Shown: piece after piece, positions 9,227-17,353 of the stretch
How positions within the stretch are numbered: the stretch's first letter is position 1
How the letters are laid out: every line of letters begins with the position of its first letter
From: Devosia sp. SL43
Lineage (GTDB): Bacteria > Pseudomonadota > Alphaproteobacteria > Rhizobiales > Devosiaceae
Direction: 5' to 3'
Assembly (NCBI RefSeq): GCF_021729885.1
Contig: NZ_CP063401.1
Location: 4,022,501 to 4,086,500, forward strand
DNA length: 64,000 nucleotides
The notes under the pieces: model-generated
Database searches by the model: none
Seen by the model: only the letters and a program-made list of their open reading frames with translations
What the model was told of the DNA's origin: nothing
Program-made: the position numbers and the translations under genes

Positions 9227-9918
9227 TCTCCTCGCCGCTGATCTGGGGCCTGCTGCTCGGGCTGGGCTCCAGCCTGCATTGCGCCGGTATGTGCGGCCCG
9301 ATTGGGTGCTCGCTTTTGTCGCTCGGCCCCGAGACGGAGTCCCGACAGGCGCTGCTCCTGCGCGTAGCTCTGATGCAAGTGGGGCGGATTGCCGCCTATG
9401 TCCTGCTCGGTTTGGCAGTGGGGCTTGCGGGGGCAGGCATGCTGGTGACCTGGGATCTGACGCCGGTTCACCAGGCGCTGCAATGGGCCGCGGCATCCGT
9501 CGTAGTCTGGCTTGGCCTGGCCACCGCCGGCCTCGTGCCATCCATGGCCATCGCCGATCGAGCCCTGATACCGATCGCGCAGGGCGTTGCGCGCCTGCGC
9601 TTATCGCTTTCGGGTGGGGGACCCGAGCTGGCTCTACTGGGTGGCATGGTCTGGGGCATTACGCCCTGCGCCATGGTCTATACGGCACTGTTCAATTCCC
9701 TGCTGACCGGAGATGCCGCGGACGGCGCGCTACTGATGCTGGCCTTCGGCCTGGGCACCATCCCCGCCGTCATTGCGTCCTCACTGGCTCTATATGGCGC
9801 ACGCCGCATGCCCAGGCCGGGGCGACAGGCTGCCGGACTGCTCATGGTTGGTGCTGGCGTCCTCGCCTTGGCACTCACGGTCCCCGGCAGCCCGCTCTGC
9901 CTTACGAGCCCCGGCTAA
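9223..9918 (+). CDS. UreH_2/SafE-type membrane protein, probable copper handling for cbb3 oxidase
   Basis: A 231-residue polytopic membrane protein beginning with a helix that carries HCAGMCGP (H19, C20, C24), the hallmark of the UreH_2 branch of the LysE/DsbD-like superfamily. Members are frequently encoded with cco genes and have been linked to copper or thiol transfer for oxidase biogenesis. A second motif, WGITPCAMVYTAL, appears near the middle. It overlaps the preceding hemerythrin-like gene by four bases, so the two are cotranslated. The exact substrate is not deducible from sequence. Confidence 0.8.
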   Translation: MISSPLIWGLLLGLGSSLHCAGMCGPIGCSLLSLGPETESRQALLLRVALMQVGRIAAYVLLGLAVGLAGAGMLVTWDLTPVHQALQWAAASVVVWLGLATAGLVPSMAIADRALIPIAQGVARLRLSLSGGGPELALLGGMVWGITPCAMVYTALFNSLLTGDAADGALLMLAFGLGTIPAVIASSLALYGARRMPRPGRQAAGLLMVGAGVLALALTVPGSPLCLTSPG

Positions 9919-9956
9919 TCGGCGATCCAACGCAAAATGATGACCGCCAAAGCGGG

Positions 9957-10781
9957 TCAATGCGCCATCAAAACCGGGATTCTGGCATGCTGCAGCACGG
10001 TTCTGGTAGCGCCGCCGAGGACCCATTCGCGGAAGCGGGAATGGCCAAAGGCGCCCATCACCAGGAGCTGGGTGGCGGTCATGTCGATCTCATTGAGCAG
10101 CGCCTCTCCCACATCCCGGAAGCCGGTAATCCGGCGCGCCTCGACTGAGACACCGTGGCGGCTGAGATAGCGGCCGACATCTGCGCCCAGCTCGACGCTG
10201 TCCCTCGCGGGCGTGGTTCCATTTTCCACCATGGCCACGATGACACGCTGAGCCGAAGCCAGCAGGGGAATTGCTTCCGCCATGGCGCGCGCTGCCTCCC
10301 GCGTGTTGTTCCAGGCGACCATCGCAGTGTCGAGCCGCATAGTTTCGGGTTGGCCGGGTGGAACCAACAGGCAGGCGCGGCCGGCTCGGAACAGCACTTG
10401 CTCCTCAGCCGCCGCGAACCGGCTCCATTCCTGATCGGGGCGTGTCCCCACGAACAGATCAGCAAGCCTTGCTGCGTCCGATAGAACCTGCCCATTAGCA
10501 CCCGCCTGGCATTCGACCGTCCTCAGGTCGAACCGAATGTCGAGGGCCGACATGGTCTGCCGAAGCCGGTCGGCAGCGACAACCGCATCGGCCCGACTGC
10601 TCTCATAGGCGTCGGCGAAATAAGCCGCCGCACCTTCACTAAGGACTTGCGGTTCGGGCAGCGTGCTGACCAGCAGGCCGGTGAGGTGCGCATCGAAGCG
10701 ACGCGCCACACTGGCCGCCGCATTGAGCCGGCCGTCGTCCGAAGCCGTTCCGTCGAGATGGACAAGTATGGTCTTGAGCAT
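9957..10781 (-). CDS. Tandem universal stress protein
   Basis: This 274-residue protein looks like two UspA-like domains. The N-terminus MLKTILVHLDGTASDD is a classic UspA beginning. The C-terminal half ends in a nucleotide-binding signature, GAFGHSRFREWVLGGATR, followed by IPVLMAH. I chose the ATG at 10779-10781 because GGAGG lies seven bases upstream; an earlier in-frame start would add eight residues with no clear ribosome site. It is divergent from pseudoazurin, with an Fnr-type box between them. Tandem USPs in Fnr/FixK regulons are well known in proteobacteria. Confidence 0.88.
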   Translation of the reverse strand: MLKTILVHLDGTASDDGRLNAAASVARRFDAHLTGLLVSTLPEPQVLSEGAAAYFADAYESSRADAVVAADRLRQTMSALDIRFDLRTVECQAGANGQVLSDAARLADLFVGTRPDQEWSRFAAAEEQVLFRAGRACLLVPPGQPETMRLDTAMVAWNNTREAARAMAEAIPLLASAQRVIVAMVENGTTPARDSVELGADVGRYLSRHGVSVEARRITGFRDVGEALLNEIDMTATQLLVMGAFGHSRFREWVLGGATRTVLQHARIPVLMAH

Positions 10782-10893
10782 GGCTGCCTCCATTTGTACC
10801 GCCAATTCTTGCAGTCCTGGACGCCTCGCAACTTGATCAAACGCAAGATCGCGTCACTTTTCACGTGACGCTGGCGGGAAAAGCCCGGTCAAG

Positions 10894-10907
10894 TTGACAT
10901 GTGTCAA
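10894..10907. promoter_or_regulatory. Fnr/FixK-type palindrome between usp and pseudoazurin genes
   Basis: TTGACATGTGTCAA is a perfect TTGAC/GTCAA dyad and resembles the box in front of ccoN. An extra GTCAA half-site immediately precedes it. It lies 75 bases upstream of the pseudoazurin ATG and 112 bases from the usp start, so it could serve either or both. Confidence 0.78.
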
Positions 10908-10982
10908 AGAAGCCCGCTCCGCCACGCAGGAAAAGGGCACCAAGAGGCGCGAATGGATCGCATCTCGATCCAGGAGAACATC

Positions 10983-11420
10983 ATGAGCATCGTCCAGGCC
11001 GCGCTGTCGGCACTGCTGCTTGCACTCGCTACCCCCGCGCTTGCGGCAAATTTTGAAGTTCAGATGCTCAATAAGGGACCCGATGGTACAGCCATGGTAT
11101 TTGAGCCGGCTCTGGTTCGGGTGGCTGTCGGCGACACGGTCACCTTTGTGCCAACCGACAAAGGCCACAATGCCGAAACGATCAAGGATATCCTGCCTGA
11201 AGGGGCCGAGGCCTTCAAGGGCGCCCTGGGCAAGGAAGTCGTCGTGACCTTTACGGTCGAAGGCATATACGGCGTCAAATGCTCCCCCCACTTTGCCATG
11301 GGCATGGTCGCAGCTATCGTCGTGGGCGAGGCGGTCAGCACTGACGCTGCACTAGCGGCCAACCTCCCCGGCAAGGCACGCGAACGCCTCGAGGCTGCCC
11401 TGACTGCCGCAGGCCTTTAG
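10983..11420 (+). CDS. Pseudoazurin (type 1 blue copper protein)
   Basis: A 145-residue periplasmic cupredoxin. Residues 1-21 form a signal peptide ending ALA. The copper ligands match pseudoazurin spacing: H62 (GHNAE), C100, H103 and M108 in [10 protein letters not shown]. Pseudoazurins usually donate electrons to copper nitrite reductase or N2O reductase, and some may feed terminal oxidases. No denitrification gene is visible here. The start ATG at 10983 follows AGGAG. An Fnr-type box upstream suggests low-oxygen induction. Confidence 0.94.
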   Translation: MSIVQAALSALLLALATPALAANFEVQMLNKGPDGTAMVFEPALVRVAVGDTVTFVPTDKGHNAETIKDILPEGAEAFKGALGKEVVVTFTVEGIYGVKCSPHFAMGMVAAIVVGEAVSTDAALAANLPGKARERLEAALTAAGL

Positions 11421-12113
11421 TGCAGAACTGCTGACCGGCGATGACCCCGATATTGGGTGCGGCGACGTGCAGGCGCCCTGGCCTAACTGCGCTCCCGTCG
11501 ATTGTGACGACCCAGGGCCGTGTCGTGCGTGTCCGAAGCGACCCGGGCCGGTTATGGACGTCCCACGTCCTGAATTTCCGGTTTCATCAGGTTTTCCGCC
11601 AGCAGCAGCCATTGGCAGCCGGTCCGCTTTCAGGTGGCCTACGACCCCATTTCTGACGTTCAGGCGTAGGTTTATTTTCACAAGGGCTGACGATCCGCTC
11701 AAGCGCCCGCGAGGTCGCAAAGGGCTGGATTCCGGTTCAATTAACTCAAGATCGTCAAGAGCTTCATCAGCGACATCTTCGGAACAAGCGAGGCGCGAAC
11801 TTCGTGCGCCCGGCCCGTGCAATCCTGGCATTCCGTTGGCATGCAAGTGACAGCCGAGCCTGCGCCCTCTGCTCGTTCTCTCGCGGTCCCGGCCAAGCGT
11901 CGGTAACTATGACGACAATCAGTAACTGCCGTCGCCGTGCCTGCAATTTTCTGTGGCTGACCCCAAGAGCGCCGATATGCGGCTGGCTCAAAGGGGCAGG
12001 GAACAGGTCCAGAAGTGCCTTGGCGCCCGTGGCCGGTATCGGCGGACTGAACTGCAGCGGCGAGTTTGAGCCCGTCCCTGCCACCCTGGCCGTTTGAGCA
12101 ATTCGACGCTTGG
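11421..12113. other. About 690 bases with no recognisable gene
   Basis: Several open frames exist on both strands, but none has a clear ribosome site, domain or consistent codon usage. The third-position G/C preference of the neighbours is lost. A short translated piece near 11745 reads like coding sequence (KIVKSFISDIFG) but is bounded by stops. It may be a decayed gene or simply intergenic sequence. Confidence 0.5.
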
Positions 12114-12875
12114 CTAACCCGCGGTCATCGCAAGCATTTTCACCCGATTTCGACCTTGCTCCTTTGCCTCATAAAGACGTTGATCTGCATGATGAAAAAG
12201 CTCGTCGAAGGCGACATGGCAGACGAAACTGGTGCCTCCCACACTCACGGAAAGTGGTACTGAGGTGCCCTGCGGTCGAAAGTCTACCGCTGCGATCGAT
12301 GAGCGGATGCGTTCCGCGATACCGAGGGCATCATTTCTGCTGGAACTCGGCAAGAACACCCCGAACTCCTCGCCGCCAATCCTACCGACCAGATCAACGT
12401 CTCTAACCGACGCCTTTATGGAGTGTGCAATCAGCCTGAGGGCCGCGTCACCGCGCGCGTGCCCGAACCTGTCGTTGATCTTCTTGAAATGGTCCACGTC
12501 CACCACCAACAGCGCCCCGGACTCTAGCAATTGAGATGCGCGCACTTTGGCAAGATAGGTGTCTACGATCAGGGTGAAGGCACCCCGATTTAGCACCTGG
12601 GTAAGGCTGTCTGTGCTGGCCAGTATGGTGAGTTCATGCTTGGCGATTGCGAGCTCGCGCAACTTCATCATGAGAAACGAGAGCATTGGCGCCGCCAGCG
12701 CGATCGGCAGGAGGATATCCACCAGAACTGCGCGAAAGCGAGCCGCCTCATCAAGTTGGGAGAAGGTGAAACTGTCGACAAAGAGCGCCGCCGACACGCA
12801 AAGGAACGTGCCAGAGAGGGTGACCACGATCACTCGTCCCCAACCGCGGGCCGACAAATTCCAAGCGCGGCGCAT
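12114..12875 (-). CDS. Membrane-anchored diguanylate cyclase (GGDEF)
   Basis: A 253-residue protein with two membrane segments (about residues 14-36 and 50-70) and a C-terminal GGDEF domain. The active-site motif is GGEEF at 167-171, a functional variant. An RxxD product-inhibition site (R158 to D161) lies five residues before it, so feedback control by cyclic-di-GMP is likely. It should make c-di-GMP from two GTP at the inner membrane. Codon use is less G/C-rich at third positions than in the neighbours. It has no operon partner. Confidence 0.88.
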   Translation of the reverse strand: MRRAWNLSARGWGRVIVVTLSGTFLCVSAALFVDSFTFSQLDEAARFRAVLVDILLPIALAAPMLSFLMMKLRELAIAKHELTILASTDSLTQVLNRGAFTLIVDTYLAKVRASQLLESGALLVVDVDHFKKINDRFGHARGDAALRLIAHSIKASVRDVDLVGRIGGEEFGVFLPSSSRNDALGIAERIRSSIAAVDFRPQGTSVPLSVSVGGTSFVCHVAFDELFHHADQRLYEAKEQGRNRVKMLAMTAG

Positions 12876-13185
12876 CCACTCGTATCCTGATTGGTTAAAC
12901 AGTCTTTACCGATGACGCCCTCTGAGAATGGAGCCTCCGGGTTAAGGAAGCCCTCTGTTCCTGGGGCGCAATTGATTGCTCGATTTGGCGCGGTCAGTGC
13001 CTGCTGCATGCGCCGCCAGTTGCATCCGGAGGCCGATGGGCTTGCCGACAGACTTCATGTCTTCAATATGAAGGTCTATAAGGTCGCCAAGATTGATATC
13101 CCCTCAACTCTTTTGGCGCCGGATATCCGAGCGTACAATGGCCAACTTGTGCACGTTTATCGCCTTGAAAAAATAGTCAAAAACC
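12876..13185. other. Intergenic stretch before dusA, no gene recognised
   Basis: This lower-GC region lies between the divergent GGDEF gene and dusA. A short open frame across it lacks a ribosome site and any recognisable domain. No hairpin terminator or operator stands out. Confidence 0.4.
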
Positions 13186-14178
13186 ATGATAAATCAAGCT
13201 CGTAGGTTCTCCGTGGCGCCCATGATCGACTGGACGGACCGGCACTGCCGCTACCTCCATCGGCTGCTCACGCGCGAAGCTCTGCTGTTCACCGAGATGA
13301 TCACCGCCGCCGCCATCGTCCACGGCGACGCCGATCGCCATCTTCGCCTCAACGTGGAAGAACACCCCGTGGCGCTGCAACTGGGCGGCTCCGATCCGGC
13401 GGAACTGGCCAAGGCGACCCGCGTTGCCGAAGCCTATGACTATGCCGAGATCAACCTCAACGTCGGCTGTCCCTCCGACCGCGTGCAGTCCGGTCGCTTC
13501 GGCGCCTGCCTCATGGCCGAGCCCGACCTCGTGGCCGATTGCGTCCGTGCCATGCGCGACGCCACCGATCGTCCGATCACGGTCAAGTGCCGCATCGGCA
13601 TCGACGATCAGGATACCGAGGAGAGCCTCGATCGCTTCGCCGACGCCATGGTCGGTGCTGGCGTCGATGCGCTCTATGTCCACGCCCGCAAGGCCTGGCT
13701 CAAGGGCCTGAGCCCCAAGGAAAACCGCACGATTCCGCCGCTCGACTACGACCGCGTGCATCGCCTGCGCGCGCGCCTCACGCCGCTGCCGGTGATGATC
13801 AATGGCGGCCTCGAAACGCTGGAGGCCGCCGAGGCCGAAATGGCGCATATGGATGGCGTTATGCTGGGTCGTGCCGCCTACAACAATCCGATGTTGCTGG
13901 CCGAAGTCGACGCCCGGTTCTTCGGCAAGGCCACCCAAGCGCCAACCCTCGAAGCGGTCATGCAGACCATGGCCGCCTATGCCGACCGCGAGGCCGCCAG
14001 CGGCACTCGCATCAACAACATCGCGCGCCACATGCTCGGCCTGGCCAACGGTCTCCCCGGTGCCCGCCAGTTCCGCCAGATCCTGAGCGTCGACGCCTGC
14101 AAGCCCGGCGCCGATTCAAGCGTGATGCTGCGGGCCCTCGAGGCGGTCAACCGTCCGCGTCTGGCAGAGGCCAGCTAG
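13186..14178 (+). CDS. dusA: tRNA-dihydrouridine synthase DusA
   Basis: A 330-residue flavin enzyme that reduces uridine to dihydrouridine in the tRNA D-loop (positions 20/20a in the DusA subfamily). The N-terminal SVAPMIDWTDRHCR is the FMN-binding start of DusA. NLNVGCPSDRVQSGRFGACLM contains the catalytic cysteine (in GCPS), and VHARKAWLKGLSPKENR is a DusA-specific block. The ATG at 13186 lacks a strong ribosome site but gives the standard N-terminus. Its stop overlaps that of the convergent deaminase gene by four bases. Confidence 0.95.
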   Translation: MINQARRFSVAPMIDWTDRHCRYLHRLLTREALLFTEMITAAAIVHGDADRHLRLNVEEHPVALQLGGSDPAELAKATRVAEAYDYAEINLNVGCPSDRVQSGRFGACLMAEPDLVADCVRAMRDATDRPITVKCRIGIDDQDTEESLDRFADAMVGAGVDALYVHARKAWLKGLSPKENRTIPPLDYDRVHRLRARLTPLPVMINGGLETLEAAEAEMAHMDGVMLGRAAYNNPMLLAEVDARFFGKATQAPTLEAVMQTMAAYADREAASGTRINNIARHMLGLANGLPGARQFRQILSVDACKPGADSSVMLRALEAVNRPRLAEAS

Positions 14179-14666
14179 CCTCGGCTGGCCCAGTAATCGG
14201 CCTGTAGCGCGGTCGCTTCGTCCTCCAGCAGTGGCCCAACGACCTCCGTCGCCCGCTGGCCTGCCGCGAACACCACCTCGCATGGCAGGTCGAGCGTCGG
14301 GTTCTCCGGGTTGTCGCCCGTCATCGCCTTGAGGCCGCGCTCGGTCTGGCCGTAGACCACCCGGCCAATGCCCGCCCAATAGATCGCCCCGGCGCACATC
14401 GCACAGGGCTCGGCAGAGGTGTAAAGAGTGCACCCGGCCAGCGTTTCGAGGCTGTAGGCCTTGCCCGCTCGCGTCGCCAGGAGCTTTTCGGCATGCGCCG
14501 TCCGGTCATGTCCTTCCGCCGAAAAGCCATTGCCTTGTTCCATCAGCACCTTGCCATTGGCATCGGCCAGCAAAGCCCCGAATGGATGGTCGCCCTCGTC
14601 GCGCGAGCGCAATGCAACCGCGAAGGCCTGCCGCAACAAGGCTTCGTCATCTGGACGGCTGGGCAT
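14175..14666 (-). CDS. Nucleoside/cytidine deaminase family protein
   Basis: A 163-residue zinc deaminase of the CDA fold. The HAE motif (H58, E60) and PCAMC (C88, C91) supply the catalytic glutamate and zinc ligands. The sequence resembles guanine deaminase or tRNA-adenosine deaminase-like proteins: HPFGALLADANG near the start and a YWAGIGRVVYG segment. The substrate cannot be fixed from sequence. It starts three bases after the stop of the retropepsin-like gene, so they are probably cotranscribed. Confidence 0.85.
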   Translation of the reverse strand: MPSRPDDEALLRQAFAVALRSRDEGDHPFGALLADANGKVLMEQGNGFSAEGHDRTAHAEKLLATRAGKAYSLETLAGCTLYTSAEPCAMCAGAIYWAGIGRVVYGQTERGLKAMTGDNPENPTLDLPCEVVFAAGQRATEVVGPLLEDEATALQADYWASRG

Positions 14667-14669
14667 GGT

Positions 14670-15356
14670 TCAGTCCACGAGTTCGAGCGAATTCTGCGTC
14701 ACGCTATAGCGGCTGAGCGTTTCGAGATAGGTCATTCCGAGGAGGCTCATATCGAGCGCATTGTCCTCGGCCACGAAGGCAACGATGCCCTTCCGCCCGA
14801 TGCCGCCGACATCCATCCGCTCGATCCGCACCCGCGCCGCCCGGCCGGTGCCATTGGCGGTCGAAACCGGAATGGTGAAGTTCAGCGCCGCCGTATCGAT
14901 TCCCGCCGCCTCCGCATCCTCGATGGTCAGCACCACTGCGCTGGCGCCCGTATCGAAGATCATCGGCGTCGTGTGGCCGTTCACTGTGGCGTTGATCTCG
15001 AAATGGCCGCCAACGCCGCGGCGGAACGTGGCTGTGCCGGTGCTCGCATCGACCATGGCCACCCCCGGCTGCAACTCGCCCATCACCCGGCCGGTCATGC
15101 CGACTATTTCGTCCCGATAGGCATAGGTCACCATCGCGACCCCGAAAATGCCCACCCAGAGCAAGATGCTGGTGAGCAATTCGCCAAGCTTGCGCCGTCG
15201 CGTGAACAGGCCGCCTGCAAGGAGGATCAGGATGACCAGCAGCGGGATGATTTGCGCCGTCTGGTTCTGCGTCAGCCCGACCAGGCTGCCGGCATCGCCA
15301 CTGATCAGCAGGGCGAGACCAATTGCAATGACAAGCGCTATGCCGATGAAGATCAT
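14670..15356 (-). CDS. Membrane-anchored retropepsin-like aspartic protease (TIGR02281 type)
   Basis: A 228-residue protein with N-terminal membrane helices (about residues 3-19, 36-51 and 62-80) and a periplasmic domain bearing the aspartic protease motif FDTGAS (D135). The C-terminus LLGMTYLETLSRYSVTQNSLEL fits the clan AA family found in many alphaproteobacteria. These proteins are presumed dimeric proteases with unknown natural targets. It precedes the deaminase gene on the same strand. Confidence 0.83.
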   Translation of the reverse strand: MIFIGIALVIAIGLALLISGDAGSLVGLTQNQTAQIIPLLVILILLAGGLFTRRRKLGELLTSILLWVGIFGVAMVTYAYRDEIVGMTGRVMGELQPGVAMVDASTGTATFRRGVGGHFEINATVNGHTTPMIFDTGASAVVLTIEDAEAAGIDTAALNFTIPVSTANGTGRAARVRIERMDVGGIGRKGIVAFVAEDNALDMSLLGMTYLETLSRYSVTQNSLELVD

Positions 15357-15421
15357 GGTGTCGCGCTCACGTCCTGGTTCATGTCTTCGATAAAGGCACC
15401 GTCGACGGCAATTTCAAGGCC

Positions 15422-16264
15422 TCACACAAACGGCAACAGCGGGGTCAGCACCGCGATCTCGACCAGCGCGCCCAACGCACCGATCAAATCGCCAGTTTGC
15501 CCCCCGACGAGTCGGTTGCACAGGGCCGTCCATCCGGCAATCACCGCCACAGCCAGCAACAGCGCAAAACCAAGCGCCACTAGGCTCGTCGGCGGTCCCG
15601 CCAGCACAAACAGCAGAATCGTCGCGAACACTGCACCCACGGCAAAGTTCCCGCCTTTCAACCGTCCCGCCGTTGCCGAAGCCCCGTCGCTTCGCGCCGT
15701 CGGTAACGCGACGGCCACCCACAGTGCTCCCGACCGTCCGACGATGTTGGCCGCCAGCCAGACCGCTCCCGCCGCCAGGGGATTGATCGCGGCCATCGTG
15801 CCCAGCGCCATCACCCGCAGCACAATGAATAGGCTCAACGCCGCCACCCCATAGGTGCCGTGTCGGCTGTCCTTCATGATTTCCAGTCGCCGCTCGACAC
15901 TATGTCCGCCAAACAGCCCATCCACCGCATCGGCCAGCGCATCCTCGGCCATCGCTCCGCTGGCAACCACCATGGCCGCCACTGCCAATGCCGCTGCGAA
16001 ATAGCTGGGCAGTCCGATCAGCGTGCCGCCGATCAGCAGCAGCGCCGGGCCAATGCCGATTGCGATGCTGGCCAGCGGCAGCGCCATGGCGATGCGACCC
16101 AAGTTCGGCTTCTGATGCGGCGATGACCCGGTGGGCAGCCGCGAAAAGAACCGCAGCGCCATGATGAAATCGTCTTTTAGCCCGACGCCCTCGGGCGTCG
16201 GCGCGGGGCGGCTTGCCTCCAGCGCCTCGGCTCCGATCGCGTCCCTGGGTTGCTCGTCGGTCAA
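15422..16264 (-). CDS. cobS: Adenosylcobinamide-GDP ribazoletransferase CobS
   Basis: This membrane enzyme joins adenosylcobinamide-GDP to alpha-ribazole (phosphate) in the last stage of cobalamin assembly. The core starts FIMALRFFSRLPTG and contains DALADAVDGLFGG, the conserved acidic Mg-binding motif, plus multiple membrane helices. The start is uncertain. I favour a TTG at 16262-16264 preceded by GAGG (280 residues); an ATG at 16162 would give 246 residues, near the E. coli length. A longer frame to 16330 would collide with the divergent cobT start. Confidence 0.9.
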   Translation of the reverse strand: MTDEQPRDAIGAEALEASRPAPTPEGVGLKDDFIMALRFFSRLPTGSSPHQKPNLGRIAMALPLASIAIGIGPALLLIGGTLIGLPSYFAAALAVAAMVVASGAMAEDALADAVDGLFGGHSVERRLEIMKDSRHGTYGVAALSLFIVLRVMALGTMAAINPLAAGAVWLAANIVGRSGALWVAVALPTARSDGASATAGRLKGGNFAVGAVFATILLFVLAGPPTSLVALGFALLLAVAVIAGWTALCNRLVGGQTGDLIGALGALVEIAVLTPLLPFV

Positions 16265-16328
16265 TTGCTTTTGGCCTCGTTTTCCGCAACAAGTCCCGAC
16301 CTTCCTACCACAGCCTCCCGGATGCGCC

Positions 16329-17351
16329 ATGCCTTCGCTTAACCCCGCCTATGCCGACGTTCTTGAGCTTTTGACCATCGTTCCTGATGGCGACGAAGCA
16401 GCAGTGGCGGCCGTTCGTGCCCGCGATTCGCAGCTGACCAAGCCTGCTGGCTCGCTCGGCGCACTCGAAGGTCTGGTGGAATTTCTCGCCCGCTGGCAGG
16501 GCAGGGCGCAGCCTCGTCTCGACAATCCCATGGTCACGATCTTTGCCGGCAATCACGGCGTCACCGATCAGGGCGTGTCGGCTTTCCCGCGCGAAGTCAC
16601 CGCGCAGATGGTGGCCAATTTCACCAATGGCGGCGCTGCCATTTCGCAGATTTGCGCCCTGCACGAAATCAACCTGCGCGTATTCGAGTTGGCGCTGGAA
16701 CTGCCCACTGGCGACATCACGCAGGAGCCTGCGCTCGACGACAAGATGTGCGCCGCCACCATTGCCTACGGCATGGAGGCCATCGCCGGTAAGCCGGACC
16801 TGATCTGCATCGGCGAGATGGGCATCGGCAATACCACCGTCGCTGCAGCCATCTACGCTGCACTTTATGGCGGCACCGGCGCCGACTGGGTCGGCCGTGG
16901 CACCGGTGTTGACAATGCGGGCCTGAATCGCAAAGCCGATGCCGTCGATCGCGCTCTCACCCGCCATGCCGGCACCCTCGACCATCCGCTGGCCATCCTC
17001 GCCCGCGTCGGTGGACGCGAAATCGCCGCCATGCTCGGCGCCTTGCTGGCTGCCCGCCACCAGAAGGTCCCGGTTATTATCGACGGCTTCGTCGCCACCT
17101 CGGCCGCCGCCATCGCCCACGCCGTTAACCCGGCGGCGATCAATCACTGCATCTTCGCCCACGTCTCGGCCGAGTCGGCCCACGCCCGCGCGCTGACCGC
17201 TATGGGGCAGAAAGGCTTGCTCGATCTGGGCATGCGCCTGGGCGAAGGCAGTGGCGCTGCCCTGGCCGCCGTCCTGGCCAAGACCGCGCTGCATCTCCAC
17301 AACAACATGGCAACCTTCGAAAGCGCCGCCGTGAGCGGCAAAGAGGGGTAA
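16329..17351 (+). CDS. cobT: Nicotinate-nucleotide-dimethylbenzimidazole phosphoribosyltransferase
   Basis: A 340-residue enzyme that makes alpha-ribazole 5'-phosphate, the lower-ligand precursor used by CobS. Family motifs include LTKPAGSLGALEGLVEFLARWQ, FAGNHGVTDQGVSAFP, GEMGIGNTTVAAAI and the C-terminal RLGEGSGAALA with the catalytic glutamate region. The ATG at 16329 (MPSLNPAYADV) is chosen because upstream in-frame starts lie in cobS. It is divergent from cobS, and both serve nucleotide-loop assembly. No cobalamin riboswitch fits in the short gap. Confidence 0.95.
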   Translation: MPSLNPAYADVLELLTIVPDGDEAAVAAVRARDSQLTKPAGSLGALEGLVEFLARWQGRAQPRLDNPMVTIFAGNHGVTDQGVSAFPREVTAQMVANFTNGGAAISQICALHEINLRVFELALELPTGDITQEPALDDKMCAATIAYGMEAIAGKPDLICIGEMGIGNTTVAAAIYAALYGGTGADWVGRGTGVDNAGLNRKADAVDRALTRHAGTLDHPLAILARVGGREIAAMLGALLAARHQKVPVIIDGFVATSAAAIAHAVNPAAINHCIFAHVSAESAHARALTAMGQKGLLDLGMRLGEGSGAALAAVLAKTALHLHNNMATFESAAVSGKEG

Positions 17352-17353
17352 GC

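Noticed and set aside
11352..11846. A 164-codon minus-strand open frame partly antisense to pseudoazurin
   Set aside because: It overlaps the pseudoazurin 3' end and has no recognisable motif.
12891..13205. A 104-codon plus-strand open frame before dusA
   Set aside because: No ribosome site, no codon bias and it overlaps the dusA start.
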